Positions 1-10,067 of a stretch of 37,492 nucleotides of DNA are shown here, one piece after another. Position numbers and translations under genes: made by a program. Below the pieces are notes generated by a model that saw nothing but the letters and a program-made list of their open reading frames with translations, searched no databases and was not told the origin of the DNA. Position 1 is the first letter of the stretch; each line of letters begins with the position of its first letter. The stretch lies in the NCBI GenBank assembly GCA_002839535.1, contig PGYF01000006.1:2048-39539 (forward strand). Reading direction: 5' to 3'. Origin of the DNA: Nitrospira bacterium HGW-Nitrospira-1 (GTDB lineage: Bacteria > Nitrospirota > Thermodesulfovibrionia > Thermodesulfovibrionales > UBA6898).

Positions 1-5
1 ATGTT

Positions 6-82
6 CGGGGCGTAGCGCAGTCCGGTAGCGCACACGGTTCGGGACCGTGGGGTCGAAGGTTCAAATCCTTTCGCCCCGACCA
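6..82 (+). tRNA. tRNA-Pro (anticodon CGG)
   Basis: Acceptor CGGGGCG pairs with CGCCCCG, followed by A and encoded CCA; anticodon loop TTCGGGA; GGTTCAAATCC T-loop. Confidence 0.95.
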
Positions 83-133
83 ATCAACCTTATTCGGCAA
101 TTGGCAGGACTGCCTCTCGCTCAGGAAGCTTCC

Positions 134-2143
134 CTAACTCTTTTTTCCAGGTTCATGCATACCGAGTGCGATGATCCTGTTCTTTATCTTTTTTATCCTG
201 TCCCGGATTCCCGCAGCCTGCTCAAAATCAAGATTCTTTGCAGCCTCCCTCATCTCTGCATCGAGCTTTTTCAAGGTCTCATCGTCAGGGGCATAAACAG
301 CTTCCTCCTCGGCAACAACGGGAACAGTCCAGTAATCCGATTCGTATATTGAACTTGCAATGTCTTTAATATTGCTCTTAATTGTTTGGGGGGTAATATG
401 CATCTTTTTATTATACGCTTCCTGGATTTTTCTCCTTCTTCCGGTTTCTTCGATCGCGGTCTTCAATGATCCTGTGATGACGTCGGCATAGAATATTACT
501 TCTCCATTGACATTGCGGGCTGCCCTGCCGGTGGTTTGGATGAGCGATCTCGCTGATCGGAGAAAGCCCTCTTTGTCGGCATCGAGTATTGCCACAAGGG
601 AGACCTCGGGTATATCAAGACCTTCCCGCAAAAGATTGACCCCGATCAGGACGTCGAATTTCCCAAGCCTCAGGTCCCTGATAATCTCAACACGATCAAG
701 GGTGTCTATGCCTGAATGGAGATACCGCGCCTGAATGCCGAGTTCAGTATAATAATCCGTCAGGTCTTCGGCCATCTTTTTGGTGAGTGTTGTGACCAGG
801 ACTCTTTCTGCTTTTGCAGCCCTTTTCCTGATCTCCCCGAGGAGATCGTCCACCTGACCGGAGACCGGCCTTACCGTGGGCTTCGGGTCCGTAAGCCCTG
901 TGGGCCTGATAATCTGCTCCACAACCCTTCCGCCTGATTTCTCAAGCTCATAATCTGCGGGTGTTGCTGAGACATAGATGGCCTGAAAGACCCTTTTTTC
1001 GAATTCATGAAATTTCAAGGGCCTGTTATCAAGGGCAGACGGCAGTCTGAACCCGAAATCTATAAGGTTCTGCTTTCTTGAGCGGTCGCCCTCATACATC
1101 CCTCTGACCTGGGGTATTGATGCATGAGACTCGTCCATCACCATGAGAAAATCTTCAGGGAAATAATTTATCAGCGTATAAGGCGGCTCACCGGGCGCCC
1201 TATTGCTGAGATGTCTGGAGTAATTCTCAATCCCGTGGCAGTAATTGAACTCTTTCAGCATCTCCATGTCGAACCGTGTACGCTCTTCTATCCTGCGCGC
1301 TTCGATAATCCTGCCCTGTTTGAGAAAACTCTCTACAGAAGACCTCATCTCTTTTTCAATATTGGCGAGCGCCTCATCCAGCCGGTCCCTCGGCGTCAGC
1401 CAATGGGTGTTGGGGAAAAGGGCTGTCTTCTCTATTTTTCGTATCCTGCTGCCGCTCAATGGGTCTGTTTCATAAATCGCTTCGATTACATCACCGAAAA
1501 ACTCAAGCCTGATTGCGCGCTCAAAGGCAAAGGAGGGGTATATTTCGACAACGTCGCCCCTCACCCTGAAACTCCCGCGCTTAAACTCAGTGTCAGACCT
1601 GCTATACTGAATTTCCACAAGACGGCCCAATACCTCATCGCGCTCTATTTCCATGCCCTCCTCGATCTGCAGATGCATCTTCTGATAGTCAGCAGGCGAG
1701 CCGATGCCGTATATACAGGACACAGACGCAACTACAATAACATCTCTCCTTTCGATCACCGCCCGTGTGGCAGAATGTCTCAGCCTGTCAATATCGTCAT
1801 TAATGAGGGCGTCTTTCTCTATGTATGTATCAGTAGTCGGGATATAGGCCTCGGGCTGGTAATAATCGTAATAGCTCACAAAAAACTCAACAGCGTTTTC
1901 AGGAAAGAGCTCCTTGAACTCACCATAAAGCTGCGCGGCAAGGGTCTTGTTGTGGGCCATAACGAGGGTCGGCCTGTTTATTCTCTCAATCACATTGGCG
2001 ATTGTAAACGTCTTGCCTGAGCCGGTCACTCCAAGGAGCGCCTGATGTTTATTTCCCCGAGCCAGATTGTTTACCAGCTTTTCAATGGCCGCCGGTTGGT
2101 CGCCCCTGGGGATAAAATCAGATTTCAATTTGAACTGTGACAT
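134..2143 (-). CDS. uvrB: Excinuclease ABC subunit UvrB
   Basis: 669 aa; [15 protein letters not shown] Walker [14 protein letters not shown]-terminal UVR-like motif ([28 protein letters not shown]). Confidence 0.97.
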   Translation of the reverse strand: MSQFKLKSDFIPRGDQPAAIEKLVNNLARGNKHQALLGVTGSGKTFTIANVIERINRPTLVMAHNKTLAAQLYGEFKELFPENAVEFFVSYYDYYQPEAYIPTTDTYIEKDALINDDIDRLRHSATRAVIERRDVIVVASVSCIYGIGSPADYQKMHLQIEEGMEIERDEVLGRLVEIQYSRSDTEFKRGSFRVRGDVVEIYPSFAFERAIRLEFFGDVIEAIYETDPLSGSRIRKIEKTALFPNTHWLTPRDRLDEALANIEKEMRSSVESFLKQGRIIEARRIEERTRFDMEMLKEFNYCHGIENYSRHLSNRAPGEPPYTLINYFPEDFLMVMDESHASIPQVRGMYEGDRSRKQNLIDFGFRLPSALDNRPLKFHEFEKRVFQAIYVSATPADYELEKSGGRVVEQIIRPTGLTDPKPTVRPVSGQVDDLLGEIRKRAAKAERVLVTTLTKKMAEDLTDYYTELGIQARYLHSGIDTLDRVEIIRDLRLGKFDVLIGVNLLREGLDIPEVSLVAILDADKEGFLRSARSLIQTTGRAARNVNGEVIFYADVITGSLKTAIEETGRRRKIQEAYNKKMHITPQTIKSNIKDIASSIYESDYWTVPVVAEEEAVYAPDDETLKKLDAEMREAAKNLDFEQAAGIRDRIKKIKNRIIALGMHEPGKKS

Positions 2144-2181
2144 AATTACGCCGGTTTATGAATTTTCGGATTAATGAATAA

Positions 2182-2220
2182 GCAATTCATCCCTGTGCTC
2201 TTGGCACAGGGATGAATTGC
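2182..2220. repeat. Perfect inverted repeat (16-bp arms, extendable to ~19 bp) overlapping the glnE stop codon
   Basis: GCAATTCATCCCTGTG-CTCTTGG-CACAGGGATGAATTGC read directly; the glnE stop (2187-2189) lies in the left arm. Confidence 0.9.
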
Positions 2221-5132
2221 TTCCTAATTTGTGTCATTGTCCGATCCCCTCTGTCATTCCACGACCCCCTGATCAAGTCAGAGGGCATGCTTGATCGGGG
2301 AATCCATACCCTATCCTGGATTGTCCGGTCAAGCCGGACAACCGTTTTTTTTGTGTTTTCTCTATAACGCTGAAGAGTCTCAACAAAAGCCTCAACTGTA
2401 TCAATCCCCATATAGTCCGACGCATTTTTCAAAGCATCAGCATCTCTTCTCAATATGCCTTCTCCTCTGAGTCTCAGGAAGCTTTCAAGCCTTCGGAAAA
2501 AAAGATAGGCCTCTTTTAGAGAATCCCTTGTAACGCCGTCAATAATATGCGCGGCATAAAGTCTTTCCAGCGCGGTTAACGTTCCCTGCACCAGCAGTCT
2601 CTTGTCCTTCCGGCAGTTTTTCAACTGCATATACTGAACACCAAACTCTATCTCCTCGATTCCTCCCGGCCCCAGCTTGATATCATATCCTTCAGCTTCT
2701 TTGGAGAGTTCCCTCTGTATCCTCTCCCTCATCCGGATAATATCGGAGGCCTTGACCTCAGGACCTCGCGCAACAAGGGTTTCCGCCGCCATTTTCATAA
2801 ACAGCATTCCCGCCTCTTTATCTCCTGCAACCGGCCTTGCCTTGAGAAGCGCCTGGAATTCCCAGAATGCAGCAGCCTTTGCATAGTAGTTCCTGAAACT
2901 TTCAACCGAAGATACAAGCGGACCTTTCGAGCCCTCAGGCCTGAGCCTGGTATCAACATTATAGGCTATGCCGTCTCTGGTATAGGAGATCAGCATTCTT
3001 AATAATCTCTGCGCAGCCTTTGTGTCTGCCTCGCTCACCTCTTTGGAAGATACGAAGATTATGTCAAGGTCTGAGTTAAATGTAACTTCCCTTCCTCCAA
3101 GCTTGCCGAAGCCTATGACCGCCATATTGTTTATTTCTTCTGAAATATGTTCGATACAGGCGGAAAGGACAGCCTCTGCTGCCTTGCTGAGTCCACGGAC
3201 AACATCGCGAATCCCTATCTTTTTCTGAAGAAACAGCAGGCCAAGCCGTATCTCTTCCATCTGTTTTGTCAGCCTGACCGCATCATTTACAGAGCGGCCT
3301 TCGGCTATTGCAGCCTTTATTTCCGCCTTTATATCTGCCAGAGTTCTTCTGGGCCTCCTCTGCCATCCAATCATCTCCAGATGCTGCGGCCTCGTCATAA
3401 GCAGTTTTGACAGGTATGCGCTCTGTGAAAACACATATGTAAAAAGGTCGATCAATTCCCTGTTTTTTCTGAATATCTCAAGATAGGACTCATTCATGCC
3501 GAGAAGTTCGGAGAACGACTGCAGGTGGTTTAAAGCAGAATCAGGCGAATTGGTTTTTAAGACGCTGTCTGCAAAAACAGGTATTATCTCGCTCAGAAGC
3601 CTTCTTCCCCTCAGGGTCTGGAAGGTAAAAACACTGTCTTTTATGAGTCTGATATTCCGGACTGCTTTATCAATGTCTTTGAGTCCGACCTCGCCAAGAT
3701 ATTCTTTCAACTCGGAATCTGAAAACTCCTCGGCAAATAATGCGCTGCTGATTAAAGGCTCCTCCTTTTGCGCTGAAAACAATGAATCGTAAATGCTTCT
3801 GACACTCAGCCTTCTCTTTTCAAGGTCAGCGAGAAATGCCTTCCTGTCAGCGCATCCCATCTTCCGTGCAAGCGCATTCAATTCAGCGTCGCCGGAGGGT
3901 ATTGTATGTGTCTGCAGGTCATTGACCTGTTGAAGCCTGTGTTCAAGTGTCCTGAGAAAGCGGTAGTTGTCCGAAAGGACAAAATAATCTTCCTGTCCGA
4001 TAAGCGCCTTCTGCAAAAGCCTATGGAGAACTTTCAGTAAACTCTTTTCCCTGAGCATAGGCTCTCTTCCGCCGTACATCAACTGAAGCGCCTGGGCAAA
4101 AAACTCTATCTCGCGTATGCCGCCGTATCCCCTTTTTATATCCCCTTTTTTAAATGTTGAATCAATCCTTGTCTTCAGTTTCCGTATCTCGTCAATGGAA
4201 CTGAAGTCAAGATATTTTCTATACACAAACGGCCTTATCATCTGCATGAAACTATCCCCAAGCTGCCGGTCGCCTGCAACAGGCCTTGCCCGCAGGAGCA
4301 TGGCCCTCTCCCACGCCCTTCCCCAGGATTCGTAATACATCTCATATCCCCTCAGCGCCAGCGCTATATCACCCCGCTGTCCCTCCGGCCGAAGTCTCAG
4401 GTCAACACGGTATGCAAAACCCGATTCAGTGTTTAATGATAAAAAGCGCGTCAGTTCCTCACCGACCTTGCAGTAGTACTCGTGATTGGTGATCCTGTTT
4501 ACAGTAATCCCCTGCTTTGTTTGTATGCCTGTTGTCTCGCCAATTTCCGTTCCATACACAAAGATCAGATCAACATCAGAACTGAAGTTCAATTCCTCAC
4601 CCCCGAGCTTTCCAAGCGCTATAACAGAAAAAGCATCGTCTCGAGGGGCGCCGTATATCCTGGAAAGGTAACTCCTCACCAGTTCCAGAGAATTTTCTAT
4701 AATTACATCGGCAAGGGCGCTCAACTCAAACATAATATCCACGAGATCGGCTTTCTTGAGGACGTCTCTGAGTGTTATCTTGAGCATCTCCCGCGCCTTG
4801 AATTCACGTATCGTCTTCATATAAAAAGGCATCCCCGGGCCGTGGGATTCGCCGTTTGCAATATTGAGTTTTTCTGTTAATGATGAAGAAAGGCCGCCTT
4901 GATCAGAGGCATTTTCAAGAACCTTTAGGACTTCAAACAGCGCCTCCGGATTTGAGATAGAATAGTTTGCCAGGAACTGGCTTACACTAAAAAGCAGAGA
5001 GATTTCCCTTAGATATGCCTTAAGCTCATCTTTTCTCAAAGGGTTTTCCTTAAGAAATGTCGAGAGATTTTTCAGGGACCTCGCAGGGTCAGGTGTTGCG
5101 CGGGCTGCTTCCTTAAGTCTGTTTTCGGTCAT
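2187..5132 (-). CDS. glnE: Glutamine synthetase adenylyltransferase / bifunctional GlnE
   Basis: 981 aa with two adenylyltransferase domains (GKLGGEELNFSSDVDLIFVY and GKLGGREVTFNSDLDIIFV). The last ~40 residues are encoded by a dispersed repeat. Confidence 0.95.
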   Translation of the reverse strand: MTENRLKEAARATPDPARSLKNLSTFLKENPLRKDELKAYLREISLLFSVSQFLANYSISNPEALFEVLKVLENASDQGGLSSSLTEKLNIANGESHGPGMPFYMKTIREFKAREMLKITLRDVLKKADLVDIMFELSALADVIIENSLELVRSYLSRIYGAPRDDAFSVIALGKLGGEELNFSSDVDLIFVYGTEIGETTGIQTKQGITVNRITNHEYYCKVGEELTRFLSLNTESGFAYRVDLRLRPEGQRGDIALALRGYEMYYESWGRAWERAMLLRARPVAGDRQLGDSFMQMIRPFVYRKYLDFSSIDEIRKLKTRIDSTFKKGDIKRGYGGIREIEFFAQALQLMYGGREPMLREKSLLKVLHRLLQKALIGQEDYFVLSDNYRFLRTLEHRLQQVNDLQTHTIPSGDAELNALARKMGCADRKAFLADLEKRRLSVRSIYDSLFSAQKEEPLISSALFAEEFSDSELKEYLGEVGLKDIDKAVRNIRLIKDSVFTFQTLRGRRLLSEIIPVFADSVLKTNSPDSALNHLQSFSELLGMNESYLEIFRKNRELIDLFTYVFSQSAYLSKLLMTRPQHLEMIGWQRRPRRTLADIKAEIKAAIAEGRSVNDAVRLTKQMEEIRLGLLFLQKKIGIRDVVRGLSKAAEAVLSACIEHISEEINNMAVIGFGKLGGREVTFNSDLDIIFVSSKEVSEADTKAAQRLLRMLISYTRDGIAYNVDTRLRPEGSKGPLVSSVESFRNYYAKAAAFWEFQALLKARPVAGDKEAGMLFMKMAAETLVARGPEVKASDIIRMRERIQRELSKEAEGYDIKLGPGGIEEIEFGVQYMQLKNCRKDKRLLVQGTLTALERLYAAHIIDGVTRDSLKEAYLFFRRLESFLRLRGEGILRRDADALKNASDYMGIDTVEAFVETLQRYRENTKKTVVRLDRTIQDRVWIPRSSMPSDLIRGSWNDRGDRTMTQIRKQFIPVPRAQG
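2212..2323. repeat. Dispersed ~112-bp repeat, copy A (inside the 3' end of glnE)
   Basis: Aligns to 14991-15103 with about two substitutions and one 1-nt indel. Confidence 0.92.
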
Positions 5133-5162
5133 GAATTAAATAATACCCGATTCACCCTCTCT

Positions 5163-5198
5163 GCTGCACAGAAAATTGCCCATCTGTTTTTTATTTGA
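5163..5198. repeat. 36-nt direct repeat, copy 1
   Basis: gctgcacagaaaattgcccatctgttttttatttga, 34/36 identical to 5635-5670. Confidence 0.93.
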
Positions 5199-5245
5199 CC
5201 CGAAAACTGCGCTGGAGTGATTGGTGATCTGTTTTAAGTTTGAAT

Positions 5246-5335
5246 TTACTTGTAAATATCTCCTCTTGGTCCTATCGCTTCAATAAAAATTATTTTATCT
5301 TCCTCATTAACTCTGTAAACTATTCTCAAGTACAT
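5246..5335 (-). pseudogene. C-terminal remnant of a RelE/ParE-family toxin
   Basis: Reverse-strand frame reads MYLRIVYRVNEEDKIIFIEAIGPRGDIYK*, typical of a RelE/ParE C-terminus; no N-terminal part exists because the antitoxin-like ORF overlaps in another frame. Confidence 0.72.
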
Positions 5336-5567
5336 TCCGTTTTACTTTTTCCCATGGAATAAAATCTTCAAGTTTGCCCTTTTTTAGAGCCTTTTCCGCT
5401 TCCTCTATCTGTGCCATGAGTTCGCGGCTGGCCAATATTTCAAAAGTTGCTTCCATTTCTTCTTTCTCTTTAAGGTAGTCTATAAAATCAATAGCAACTT
5501 TTACTTTTTCTTCTGATAATTTATCTATTGCCTTTTTAGCTTCTTTCTTTAACACAGCGCTTTGCAT
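5307..5567 (-). CDS. Orphan antitoxin-like protein
   Basis: 86 aa, helical and charged, antitoxin-like (MQSAVLKKEAKKAIDKLSEEKVKVAIDFIDYLKEKEE...ALKKGKLEDFIPWEKVKR). Overlaps the toxin remnant. Confidence 0.6.
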   Translation of the reverse strand: MQSAVLKKEAKKAIDKLSEEKVKVAIDFIDYLKEKEEMEATFEILASRELMAQIEEAEKALKKGKLEDFIPWEKVKRNVLENSLQS

Positions 5568-5634
5568 TTTCCCCTCCCTCCATGTTGATTATTTATAGTT
5601 TAGCACATCATAAGTGGAATCAAGCACGGTTCGT

Positions 5635-5670
5635 GCTGCGCAGAAAATTGCCCGTCTGTTTTTTATTTGA
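5635..5670. repeat. 36-nt direct repeat, copy 2
   Basis: gctgcgcagaaaattgcccgtctgttttttatttga, 34/36 identical to 5163-5198. Confidence 0.93.
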
Positions 5671-5683
5671 TATGGATGCAGGC

Positions 5684-6544
5684 TCAACGTCTCTCAGTAT
5701 CCCAGAGTCTCGGGTCTATAGAGTCCCTTATTCCTTCGCCGAGGAGGTTATACCCAAGGACAGTAATTAAAATGGCAAGCCCTGGATATACTGAAAGCCA
5801 CCAGGCTATCTCGATATTGTCCTTGCCGAGGGTAAGGATGTTTCCCCAACTCGGGGTAGGCGGCTGGATGCCGATACCCAAAAAACTCAGGGCCGACTCC
5901 ACCAGCACAGCGCCTGCTATGCCAAGGATAGCTGAGACAAGCACAGGGGACATGCTGTTTATCATGATATGCCTGAAGATAATTCTAAAGTCGCTTGCCC
6001 CAACGGCCCGTGCGGCAAGGACATACTCCCGCTGCTTTATTGATAAAAATTCAGCCCTTACCAATCTGGCAACACCCATCCAGGATGTAATCCCTATGAC
6101 TATCATTATGTTCCAGATCCCTGCCCCTATAAAGGCGATAACCGCAAGAATAAGAAAAAAGGTCGGGATGGTCAGCATAATATCAATAAACCTCATGATA
6201 ATCCGGTCTGCCCAGCCGCCATAGTATCCTGCAAGAGCGCCGGCTATCATGCCTATAATCGTCGCTATCCCGACTGCGACAAAACCCACTGAAAGTGATA
6301 TGCGCGCCCCCCAGATCATCCTGCTTAAAATATCCCTGCCAAGGTCATCGGTGCCAAAAGGGTGCTTTATACCCGGCGCCTCGAGAACATGTTTTCTGTC
6401 TATGTCATTTGGATCATAGGGAGAGATCAAAGGCGCGAAAATTGCAACGAAAAAAAGGACAAGCACAATAACACCGCCGGCAACGGCAAGCCTGTTCTTT
6501 TTAAAACGTCTCCAAAAGACATTTCTAAGGGAAGAACCGTTCAC
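5684..6544 (-). CDS. Dipeptide/oligopeptide ABC transporter permease (DppC/OppC family)
   Basis: 286 aa; [24 protein letters not shown] and the permease EAA-type loop. Confidence 0.93.
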   Translation of the reverse strand: MNGSSLRNVFWRRFKKNRLAVAGGVIVLVLFFVAIFAPLISPYDPNDIDRKHVLEAPGIKHPFGTDDLGRDILSRMIWGARISLSVGFVAVGIATIIGMIAGALAGYYGGWADRIIMRFIDIMLTIPTFFLILAVIAFIGAGIWNIMIVIGITSWMGVARLVRAEFLSIKQREYVLAARAVGASDFRIIFRHIMINSMSPVLVSAILGIAGAVLVESALSFLGIGIQPPTPSWGNILTLGKDNIEIAWWLSVYPGLAILITVLGYNLLGEGIRDSIDPRLWDTERR

Positions 6545-7539
6545 TTTGCCCTGATCCTCGGGTCGGCAAGCATGTATCCGAGGTCGGCCATCAGGTTGCC
6601 CAACAGCGTCAACATGGCGCCTATGGTCAAGACGCCCATAACAGTCGGATAGTCCCTTGTCATGACACTCATATAAAACAACTGCCCCATGCCGGGTATG
6701 CCGAAGATGTTCTCAAATATTACACTTCCGCCTATAAGTCCAGGCACAGAGAGACCTAACAGGGTAATAATCGGCAGCAGTGCGTTTCTTAGCGCATGTT
6801 TATATATCACTGCCCTCTCAGGCAATCCCTTTGCCCTTGCCACAGTCACATAATCCTGCCTTATCACCTCGAGCATACTGCTTCTCATGTATCTCGAATC
6901 AGCTGCAAGCCCGCCAAAGGCAGATACAAAAATCGGAAGGATGAGGTGTTTGGCCAGGTCCCAGATTTTTCCTGACAGAGTAAGCGAATCATAATTCATG
7001 GATTTCAGTTGCGATACCGGAAGCCAGTCCAGATATACGCCAAAGAACATCATAAGCAGCAGCGCAAGCCAGAAAGAGGGCATGGCAAAACCAATGAATA
7101 CGGTTGTTGTTGTAATTTTGTCATACAGTGAATGCTGGTGGGTTGCAGATGAAATGCCGATCGGTATTGCAATGAGAAAAATAATAATCATGGACAGCAG
7201 GTTGATCATGAATGTTACGAAGAGTCTCCTCTCAAGCAAGGGTTTCCTGTTGTCCCATATCTTCTCCATAACAGACCTTCTGTCCGAAGAGAATGATGCG
7301 CCAAAATCAAGCCTGACAATCTTCTTCAGCCACATGCCGTACTGGACCAGGATCGGCTTATCAAGGCTATACAGCTTCTCAAGCCTCTCCCTGGCCTCAG
7401 GGGTGATCTTTGGGTTTAACTCGGTAAATATGTCAGTCGGCTTGCCAGGGGCAAGATGGATGATAAAAAATGAAAGCAGGGTGATCCCGAATAATGTCGG
7501 TATCATCTCAAGAAGGCGTTTTATCAGATACGTAATCAT
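6541..7539 (-). CDS. Dipeptide/oligopeptide ABC transporter permease (DppB/OppB family)
   Basis: 332 aa; [33 protein letters not shown]-terminus, [22 protein letters not shown] motif. Overlaps the next gene by 4 nt. Confidence 0.93.
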   Translation of the reverse strand: MITYLIKRLLEMIPTLFGITLLSFFIIHLAPGKPTDIFTELNPKITPEARERLEKLYSLDKPILVQYGMWLKKIVRLDFGASFSSDRRSVMEKIWDNRKPLLERRLFVTFMINLLSMIIIFLIAIPIGISSATHQHSLYDKITTTTVFIGFAMPSFWLALLLMMFFGVYLDWLPVSQLKSMNYDSLTLSGKIWDLAKHLILPIFVSAFGGLAADSRYMRSSMLEVIRQDYVTVARAKGLPERAVIYKHALRNALLPIITLLGLSVPGLIGGSVIFENIFGIPGMGQLFYMSVMTRDYPTVMGVLTIGAMLTLLGNLMADLGYMLADPRIRAK

Positions 7540-9174
7540 CTAAGGCTCCAAAGTATGCCTCTGCAGCTTCTTCGGCACATACCATTTCGGCAGGTTATAG
7601 GTTATCCCTGTCGGGGAGGGCTTTATTCCCCTGAACCGCGCCTGCACAATAGGAGTGGCGTCCGGCACATACAAGAAGATGTAGGGGAGTTCATCAGCAA
7701 GGATTTCCTGAATTCTGAAATAGGCTTTTTTCCTTTCTGTAATATCAAACGTCCTGCGGCCCCTGTCAAGGAGTTCGTCCACTTCGGGATTGCGGTAGCT
7801 GACAAAATTGAACTCTTTTTCCTTTGTCTTGGACGAATGCCATATATCGAACTGGTCAGGATCAAGGCCTATGGACCAGCCGAGGATAACGGCCTGAAAA
7901 CACCTTTTGTCAATAAACTCGTTGATGAATGTGCTCCATTCAAGCGCCCTGATCTCCACCTTTATCCCGACCTTTGCGAGTCTCCACTGTATGATCGTTG
8001 CCGTGTTCATCCGGAGGGTATTTCCCATATTGGTCAGGATCGTAAATTCAAAGGGTTTTCCGTCCCTGTCCAAAATTCCATCGCCGTCAGTATCTTTCCA
8101 CCCGGCCTCTTTCAGAAACTGCATCGCCTTTTCAGGATTATATTCATATTTTTTTACATTCGGATTATACGGCCATGTATTGGGCACATAAGGCCCTGTC
8201 GAAGGGCTTCCAAGGCCAAACAAAACCACATCAACAATCTCGCTTTTATCAATCGCATATGCTATTGCCTGCCTCACCTGTTTGTCCTTGAAAAAAGGGT
8301 GCTTAAGATTAAGACCCATGTATGTATAGGCAAAGGCAGGATAACGGAATTTCTGAAAATTGGACTTGAAAAAGTCTGTTTCCGTCTGCTTTGTATACTG
8401 GATAGGCGTAAGCCCCATCATGTCGATCCCGCCCGCCTGCAACTCAAGGAACATGGTCGCAGAATCAGGGATTACGCGATAAATATAATGATTGATATAC
8501 GGTCTTCCTTCAAAATAATCCTGGTAAGCATCAAGCGCAAGTTCCTGACCTGACGTCCATTTGTTCAGCTTATAAGGCCCCATGCCTACAGGGTTTCTCG
8601 CCAGTTCGCTCTTTGTAATATCTTTCCCTTCGAGCAGGTGTTTTGGAAGAACCACCAGATTGCCCCATGAAGTGAGCGCAGGGGCAAAGGGCTTTTCATA
8701 GGTAACTCTGAAGGTATATTTATCGAGGACTTCAGCCTTCCTGACCTGACGGAAATCTTCGCTGTACGCTGTGGGTGTTTTTTCATCAATGATGGTCTTG
8801 TAGCCAAACATCACATCATCAGCCGTAAACTCAACCCCGTCAGCCCACTTGACCCCTTTTCTTAAATGGAAGGTGATGACAAGCCCATCATGTGAAATAT
8901 CCCATGATTCAGCAAGGTCTCCTATAACGCTGAGGTCTGTATCGTATTTCACCAGGCCGTTAAAGATAATGCCCGCAATATTGTGTGAAGCGCTGTCTCC
9001 GGCAAGCATGGGAATCAGTATGCTCGGTTCCCCGATGGTTCCCTCTATTAAAGTATCGCCATAGGCAGGCTCATCTGAGGCGCTTTTCAGGGCTGTCTGC
9101 GATGTCGCTGAGGTCTTGCTCTTACAGCCTGAGAGAACCAGGAGCAGCAGGAAGATATAAAACGCTTTTTTCAT
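7540..9174 (-). CDS. Peptide ABC transporter substrate-binding lipoprotein (family 5)
   Basis: 544 aa; lipobox LLLVLSGC; SBP family 5 features (AESWDISHDGLVITFHLRKGVKWADGVEFTADDVMFGY). Confidence 0.94.
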   Translation of the reverse strand: MKKAFYIFLLLLVLSGCKSKTSATSQTALKSASDEPAYGDTLIEGTIGEPSILIPMLAGDSASHNIAGIIFNGLVKYDTDLSVIGDLAESWDISHDGLVITFHLRKGVKWADGVEFTADDVMFGYKTIIDEKTPTAYSEDFRQVRKAEVLDKYTFRVTYEKPFAPALTSWGNLVVLPKHLLEGKDITKSELARNPVGMGPYKLNKWTSGQELALDAYQDYFEGRPYINHYIYRVIPDSATMFLELQAGGIDMMGLTPIQYTKQTETDFFKSNFQKFRYPAFAYTYMGLNLKHPFFKDKQVRQAIAYAIDKSEIVDVVLFGLGSPSTGPYVPNTWPYNPNVKKYEYNPEKAMQFLKEAGWKDTDGDGILDRDGKPFEFTILTNMGNTLRMNTATIIQWRLAKVGIKVEIRALEWSTFINEFIDKRCFQAVILGWSIGLDPDQFDIWHSSKTKEKEFNFVSYRNPEVDELLDRGRRTFDITERKKAYFRIQEILADELPYIFLYVPDATPIVQARFRGIKPSPTGITYNLPKWYVPKKLQRHTLEP

Positions 9175-9198
9175 GGATTGTTAAGAATACTGCAATTA

Positions 9199-9220
9199 AC
9201 CCAAAAAATGCATTTGAATT
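9199..9220. repeat. 22-nt inverted repeat, left arm, flanking the TA region
   Basis: acccaaaaaatgcatttgaatt; the reverse complement of 10068-10089 matches at 21/22. Confidence 0.85.
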
Positions 9221-9324
9221 TTGCCCGCATGGACACGAATGCCTTCAAAGTCTTTTGATTTCAACCCAAAATTCCCCTCCCGTCCTCCCCTTAAGTTAAC
9301 GTCCTCCCAAAAGCTTTCGGGACA

Positions 9325-9347
9325 CCCCCTCTTAAGATAAGAGGGGG
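9325..9347. repeat. Perfect 10-bp-arm hairpin
   Basis: CCCCCTCTTA-AGA-TAAGAGGGGG. Confidence 0.85.
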
Positions 9348-9390
9348 AAGGGGGAGTTATGAAATTATTGCGGAATGATCCGATGGTATT

Positions 9391-9407
9391 AATAACCAGG
9401 GGACGTT
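9391..9407. repeat. 17-nt direct repeat, copy 1, flanking the TA module; extends into the palindrome GGGACGTTC-CT-GAACGTCCC (9400-9419)
   Basis: aataaccaggggacgtt versus aataaccaagggacgtt at 10004-10020. Confidence 0.85.
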
Positions 9408-9494
9408 CCTGAACGTCCCGGCGGCAACATAGAGTTGCATTTTGCTACAAATTGAATTAAAATAGTTGCAAATATATAATATGGAGGCTCTGCT

Positions 9495-9713
9495 ATGGCA
9501 ACAGCTATTAGAATATCGGAAGAGTTGATTGGTGATGCGAAAAAATTTAGCCGGATAGATCACAGATCATTAACCGGTCAAATTGAACACTGGGCTCGCA
9601 TAGGCAAGTGTGCCGAAGAAAACCCGGATTTGCCCTATACTCTTATCAAGGAGATTTTGATTGGAATAGAAGAATTAGAGCAAGACGCTAAATCCGAGTA
9701 TAAATTCGGATAA
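9495..9713 (+). CDS. ParD-like type II antitoxin
   Basis: 72 aa; MATAIRISEELIGDAKKFSRIDHRSLTGQIEHWARIGKCAEENPDLPY, ribbon-helix-helix-like; immediately upstream of a RelE/ParE-like toxin. Confidence 0.82.
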   Translation: MATAIRISEELIGDAKKFSRIDHRSLTGQIEHWARIGKCAEENPDLPYTLIKEILIGIEELEQDAKSEYKFG

Positions 9714-9718
9714 AGTGC

Positions 9719-9997
9719 ATGAAAATATACCAATCAAGGTTATTCGAGAAAAAAGTGAAAAAACTGCCCAAACGAGAAAAAGAGATATTAGACCAAGAGA
9801 TAAGCAAAATAGCAAACAATCCCTCTATCGGAGATGAAAAGAAGGGAGATCTCAGGGGAATATTCGTCCATAAATTCAAGATTAAAACAATGTGGTGTCT
9901 GCTTGCCTATAGGATTATTGAAAAGGATTTGGAATTAATTATGATTGGGCCTCATGAGAACTATTATCGGGACTTAAAAAGTTATTTAAAGAGCTGA
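9719..9997 (+). CDS. RelE/ParE-family toxin
   Basis: 92 aa; MKIYQSRLFEKKVKKLPKREKEILDQEISKIANNPSIGDEKKGDLRGIFVHKFKIKTMWCLLAYRI...GPHENYYRDLKSYL. Confidence 0.85.
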   Translation: MKIYQSRLFEKKVKKLPKREKEILDQEISKIANNPSIGDEKKGDLRGIFVHKFKIKTMWCLLAYRIIEKDLELIMIGPHENYYRDLKSYLKS

Positions 9998-10003
9998 TAA
10001 AAA

Positions 10004-10020
10004 AATAACCAAGGGACGTT
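10004..10020. repeat. 17-nt direct repeat, copy 2
   Basis: aataaccaagggacgtt, 16/17 identical to 9391-9407. Confidence 0.83.
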
Positions 10021-10067
10021 GATGAATTAGCCCGTTGCCTCACATAGAAATCGATACGAAATGATAT

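Noticed and set aside
1124-2020. 298-aa + strand ORF opposite uvrB
   Set aside because: Antisense frame within a well-supported uvrB gene; no recognisable domain. Treated as a spurious long ORF.
7555-8553. 332-aa + strand ORF opposite the peptide-binding protein gene
   Set aside because: Antisense to a clear SBP family 5 gene; composition reflects the opposite strand rather than a real protein.
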